From: Hippasteria phrygiana
Lineage: Eukaryota > Echinodermata > Asteroidea > Valvatida > Goniasteridae
Length of the DNA: 64,000 nt
Direction of reading: 5' to 3'
Assembly: GCA_037893225.1 (NCBI GenBank)
Contig: JAZGUH010000378.1
Span: forward strand, 861,001 to 925,000
The notes beneath the pieces were generated by a model that did not search any database, was not told the origin of the DNA, and saw only the letters and a list, made by a program, of their open reading frames with translations. The first letter of the stretch is position 1; the number at the start of each line of letters is the position of its first letter. Made by a program: the position numbers and the translations under genes. This document shows, piece after piece, positions 39,501-45,500 of the stretch.

Positions 39501-42500
39501 TCTAAGGGTATTATGTGAAAACACACACATGGCTGTTCTATGTGAAGAGGGCGAAATAATCTTCACGTAAGTGATTTTTTTTTGGGGGGGGGGGGGGTTG
39601 GCTTCTATTATATCTTTATTTTCAGAATTTATTTTCAGAAACATTAATATCGATGAATAAAGATGAAAAAAACAAATGTTGATAAAAATCACTTTTATCT
39701 TCTTTCTTTGCACTTTTTCTGTTTAACCCTAACCCTCCAGGGTATTTTGGCTAGAAACCCTGCCAGACGCATCAGATTGCATACTTTGTCACATTGACTT
39801 GTGTGCAGAGTGCAGCAAGGTCAAGCTGTCACCACAGATGCACTGTGCTGCGTCTGGCAGGGTTAGGGTTAAAGGCCTATATCTCTAAATGCTCTTCCAT
39901 TAAATTGGTCAATAGGATTATACAAATGTCAGGATATGTCGAGAACACAAAATGCCACAAAGAGCAAACCTACACCAAATTAAAGCTTAGGATGTGACAA
40001 ATTCAACAATGTATATTACTCATTTTTCACATTTTGCGACATAATACCCCTTTTTGCAGAGCCCGTCACAATTGTGAAATTGTGTTTAGTCAATTCTGGC
40101 AATGTGTGACTGATCTTACCACAAGATGGGGGGCGCCATCCCTGCCGCCAACACTTCGTTTCCTGGCCAAAGTCTCTTCTCGCTTGTTCTGCCTTCTCTG
40201 CTGGGCCTGCAGAAATATGTAAATTTATTGGTTTGTTTTGGACACCCTCACAGCTATTGCAAAAAAAAAATTGTTGGAGCTAGAATAACCCCTATAAGAC
40301 TGTTTCATAAAAAAGTTAACCCTAAGACTAGGTTTCCTACAATAGCAATACACATATCAACCCTATCCATCCCAAATCCGCCAAAATCCAACACCATGTT
40401 GTGTTGTATTTTGATGGGTTCAGGACTGTACAAGCCTTGGCACTATTACTTTACATGGAGCTATGATGCCCCAATTTGTCAAAGAATGTGCCATAGGTAA
40501 ATTGCACAGTGTTGGATTTTGACCGGTTGAGGACACTTCCCAGTAAAAGTGCCACGGGGGTTAGTGTTAATGTTAGTTGGTTAGGAAACACAACCTCAGT
40601 GACAATGAAACGGCCTCATGCTCTGACAAATTGGAAATGGATTATCCATTTGTATATTCTATAAATGGAGGAAGAACACACCCTCCTCTTGCTTTGGTTT
40701 AGCAACGTCCACCTTGACCACAGCAAACATGTTAAAGCCAGAGCCAGAAATACCCAATTTGTACTCGGCCTGTCACGATTCATGTACATACATTTTTGCT
40801 CTAATACCATTTCACTTTCTGAAGAAAAAAAAAACGTTCTAAAGGCCTTTTCACACTACGAAAAGCTTGGTGTTGGACCCGGGTCCGACCCGTGTTAACT
40901 AGACTGACCTTTTCACACTGCAACATTTTAACACGGCACTAACCCGTGTAGAGCGCTCAACCCGGGTTGAAACTCAACCCTGCTCGGGAGGTGGGTTGAG
41001 AGCTCTCGACCCGTGTAGAGAAGTTGGACCCGTGTTGAAAGTCGTAGTATGAACACCTCCGGGTTGAGTTTGACCCGTGTAACCGTGGATCGGAGTGTGC
41101 GTGCAGAGCACCACATACTAGGCTGTTCGATATGACGATATTTGCCGACCAGAATGCAGTATGGGGGATTTTCCGATTCGACTCGTGTTGAACGGCCGGC
41201 CGTGTGTGTAGTGTGAAACGATCGCACAATACACGGGTCGAAACATTACACGTGTAGCAAAAATGCTGGCGCTGTGTTGAGTAGTGTGAAAAGGCAGCGT
41301 AATTGACACCTGCGTAGATTTCAACACGGGTCGAACATACATAGTGTGAAAAGGCCTTATGTATTTTTGGGGTGATTTTTCTTACCTGGTGTCTCCTGTT
41401 AACTTTACTCAGTTCATGTTTGTTTTTCCTGGAGTGAGTCTTGACACTGACCCGACCTGTTGAATACAAGACCGGCATGCACAATTTTACAATTAATCCA
41501 TGCCTAGAAATTGAACGGGAAATTTCACTTTTCATCGGATCGCAAGTGAGCCTCAGTACCTCCATCTTGATCTTAATCCTGGAACTCTACTTGTATCTCA
41601 GGTGGCATATCTAGTATTTTGGTGGCCGTTGTAAGGGTGAAATCTGATATTTTGGTCAGGTCTTCAGACAAATTAGATATATGGGATGCCGATAGCAGCA
41701 AACTGCCTTGGACCCAACTATCGCCAGATCATGTCCAAATGTTAAAAAAGGCAATAAAGGGCCCAAGTAACTCGGACAAGGTTAACTCGTACTCGATTCA
41801 ACTCGTACCCCAAAGAAAACCAAAATAAGTTGAATTAAAGTAAATATTTTTGTACAAATTCATCAAAGCTTATTTGTTTGGATTTCTTTCCCATACTTTT
41901 TGCAATTCACATTTTGCTAAATTAATTGCCTGTTGACGAAAATGAAAATCACATTTTAGTAAAAATCTCCAGTCGAATCAACTCTGTTAAATTGGATGAC
42001 AAATGTGCATAAGAAAAACGTCGGGTAGGCTGTATGCTAAATTGTTGTTGTCCTGGTAACGCCAATTCAAAGTAATTTTCCCTTATTTAATTTAAAGGCA
42101 TTGTACATGATTGGTCATTGTTGCAATTTTCAGAAATGGGCAGATTTGGGGGTTAGTATTTTATAGGAAATATCGTTCCACTGACCTGTTCAAAGTTTTG
42201 CGTTGTTGGGTGGCGAAAAAAACGAGAGAAAAACGGCACTCGTTTTTAACCGTCGGGCGGATGATAGCCTTTAGTCAAGGCGCGCGTGGCTATCTGGGTG
42301 CGTGATGCACCCCGAATGCCAGCATGTCCGGGGTGCGCCACTCGTCCGGGTAGCCACGCGCGCCTTGACTACAGGGCAGTTTTTCAATGATTTCCAGCTG
42401 GAAATCATTGGAAAATGATATATATTTCCACTTTTCTTAACAATGACAGCACACCTGGTGCCATAATTTCACAGGATGATTGAGACTGCTATTAACTTAC

Positions 42501-45500
42501 CTTCTAGTAAGGTATTTCATACTAATTCAGTAAAAAAAAATTGGAGGATTACCAATCGTGTACACTACATTTAACCCTAACGATCCTAAATATTCACAAA
42601 AGAGATTCAAGTCATGTCGTGCATGTGCAGTATTCATTAACCCTAACCCCTTGGGTAACTTTACTAGAAAGTATCCTGAATCCGTCAGAATCCACCTATT
42701 TTGTCATGCACAAAAAGTTGGTTTTGGTGACTGCTCAATATGGAGGTATCCTGAATCCATCAAAATCCTGCAGTACTGCTAGGCTTACAATCCTCAATCC
42801 ATCAAAATCGCCCAGGTTTTGATATGGAGGTATCATGAATCCACCGAAATCCTCCTGGGTTTGGATTTTGATGGATTCAGGTAGGTCAGGGTTAAAACAA
42901 TTACTTAAAGATACAAATATAAAAATTTAACATTAACATACATGTATCTTTCTTGCCTAAAAGAAAACCGCAGTGGCTATTTTTACGGAAGCCGTAATGT
43001 AACTTTCAAATGCTATTGTTACGGCATGGTAAAAACACAATGCGAACGTATATCAGATTTACAACTGCCCATCCTGCCAGAGCGCCTCTAGTCTGTAGCT
43101 CGATTGGTACGGCATTGCTTTTGATAGCCGAGGACCCTGGATCGAATCCATGACGCGCTGTCCGATTGTTTTTTGGTTTTTTCATAAGATTTCTTAAAGT
43201 TTTAGGTTTTTAATCAAATGGTTATTTTCAATTCAATTTTCTTCCCTTTGATTTAAGTGGTTTTGGAGAATATTTTTTAAAAGGGAAAAAAAGTCCGAGA
43301 ACCATTTGGTTGATAGTCTGGTTCCAACAACAAACATCGTGACGTCGAATACCATTACGTCAGGGAACTAGGCAGTTCCGTGACGACGGCTGCCGTAACC
43401 ATAGCCACTGGCTGCGAAAAAATAAGAGAAAATATCATTTAGGCCTACAAGGTTTAGATATTAAAAAGACAGTAGGCGGAAAGAGTTCCATATCCAGCCA
43501 TCACTTATTTTCCCTAAGTTTATATGACTTAAAAACCTACCAAAAAGTGTAAATCTGATGAAGAAACACGAATTTAGGAGGGGAAAAATCTCAACTTGTT
43601 CTTTGAAAATACTTTTTCTGTCATGGCCCATAGACTTTGTGCACGAGGTCTAAAGTAGGCAAGCTAGGCAAAAATTAAAACATGTTTCAAATGTTTTTAT
43701 CTTTTGCAGGTACATTCTTTGTCATTTACAAAGGGGAAATTCGTTTGTTTCATGAAAATCCAACAAGCCGTTGGTGAGTTATAATTTTTTTCAGATTAGA
43801 TTTATTAACCTTTTTCTGAGACAGCCTGTGTATTGTTGGTATGGGGCAAATGGCATATCTTGATTTCCACCAGATTTGTTTTGCTGCAACTAATTAAATA
43901 TGCGCATACATAGAGGAGCAACATTTTCCAATTAAAATATCATCTTTCAACATAACAAGTATAAAAGATTATTTTTCCAAACAAATTTCATGATTCTCGT
44001 TTGCATATATGCAAATTTATGCATACTTAATGAGATGACCACGCTAAAGGATTTTAAGGCAGGGATCATTCTTTACATTTGAAACAAGCAATCAATATAT
44101 GCTTTATTAATTAACATGTAGCATAACTATGCAAATGAACACACCAGTCATTGTACAAATTAATTATGAAACATTAATGCCATATTTTGTTTTGTTTTCT
44201 ATTTCAGGAACATCAGCAAATGTTCAGTACAAGTCCAGCTGAGGGGCATGGTGAATTACATTTTATGCTCACTGTATATCTCCCCTTCCTCACCGTTGGA
44301 ATCCCTCGGTCCCTTCCGACAAACACAGTGATGACTTACTGGAGGACGGAGTTGTTTTGTTTGCAAATATTGAAAATTAATAAAGTTGTTGAATAACTGT
44401 TTATATTAATGTGAGTGTGTATAAAGTCAATTGTTTTACTTGTTAAAAAGTTAAAAGTAATGTGCTTTCAAATTAAAGTTCATCTCCCACTAACAAAGAA
44501 CATTAATTCAAACTTCTATTGTGTTTTTTAAGCTAAAAAAAGGAACATAATGTGTGCATGGGGGACTGGTTAACTGAGAGAAAATTTTAAAATAAATCTG
44601 AATTTACATGTCGGCCTACGTAAGGAAAATAAATATAGGGCCTATGGCTACTTCCAAAAATGTAAGGCTCTCCGTTAGCCTTACAACGATATTCCTTTTT
44701 GGACCCCGTAACTCAATGGGATTTGCAATACGCTCTTAGATCAGTTACAATGTTCTAGAATTCCACTTTCCCAAACGTTAATCTCCCCAGAAGGTTATCC
44801 AATCCCTCCTACAGATCTTTGAGACTTTTGCGGCACATTTGCGGAACGTTGAAACGGACAATTTATTGAGAAATCAGAGTTTTTACTCACGAACCGACGT
44901 ATTCAGCCGAGATAAACATGGCGTCGCACAGCTGACTAATACAGTCCACCAGACTGCGCATGCGCGTGGAGTTTTCGATGAGATTTGGGGCTCGACCATT
45001 TTTTGAAGAGGGGGGGGGGGCATGTTGTCTACATCGCGCAACGGTGATGTGTGGAATGTGATTAATTAATGGCGCGCTATTATACCTAGTGTGGTTCCTT
45101 GGCCTGACAATGTTTGTTATGCCCATACGTCTAAATTTCATGGCGGGTAGCCACGTCGCTATTTTTAGATGATGCAACAAATCAAATTCTAACGACTTTT
45201 CCAAAATAGGCACAACCCCTAGCTGCATTGACTTTAAATATAGTTAAATTTTGCAATCTGGATCGATGGTCCTTATTTTGTTCACGTTTAAATGTTTAAA
45301 CACACACAACACTGTGTAAAGCGCGTCATGCACACATCACCGTTGCGTGATGTAGACAACATGCCCCCCCTTCAAAAAATGGTCGAGCCCCAAATCTCAT
45401 CGAAAACTCCACGCGCATGCCAGTCTGGTGGACTGTATTAGTCAGCTGTGCGACGCCATGTTCATCTCGGCTGAATACGTCGGTTGGTGAGTAAAAACTC

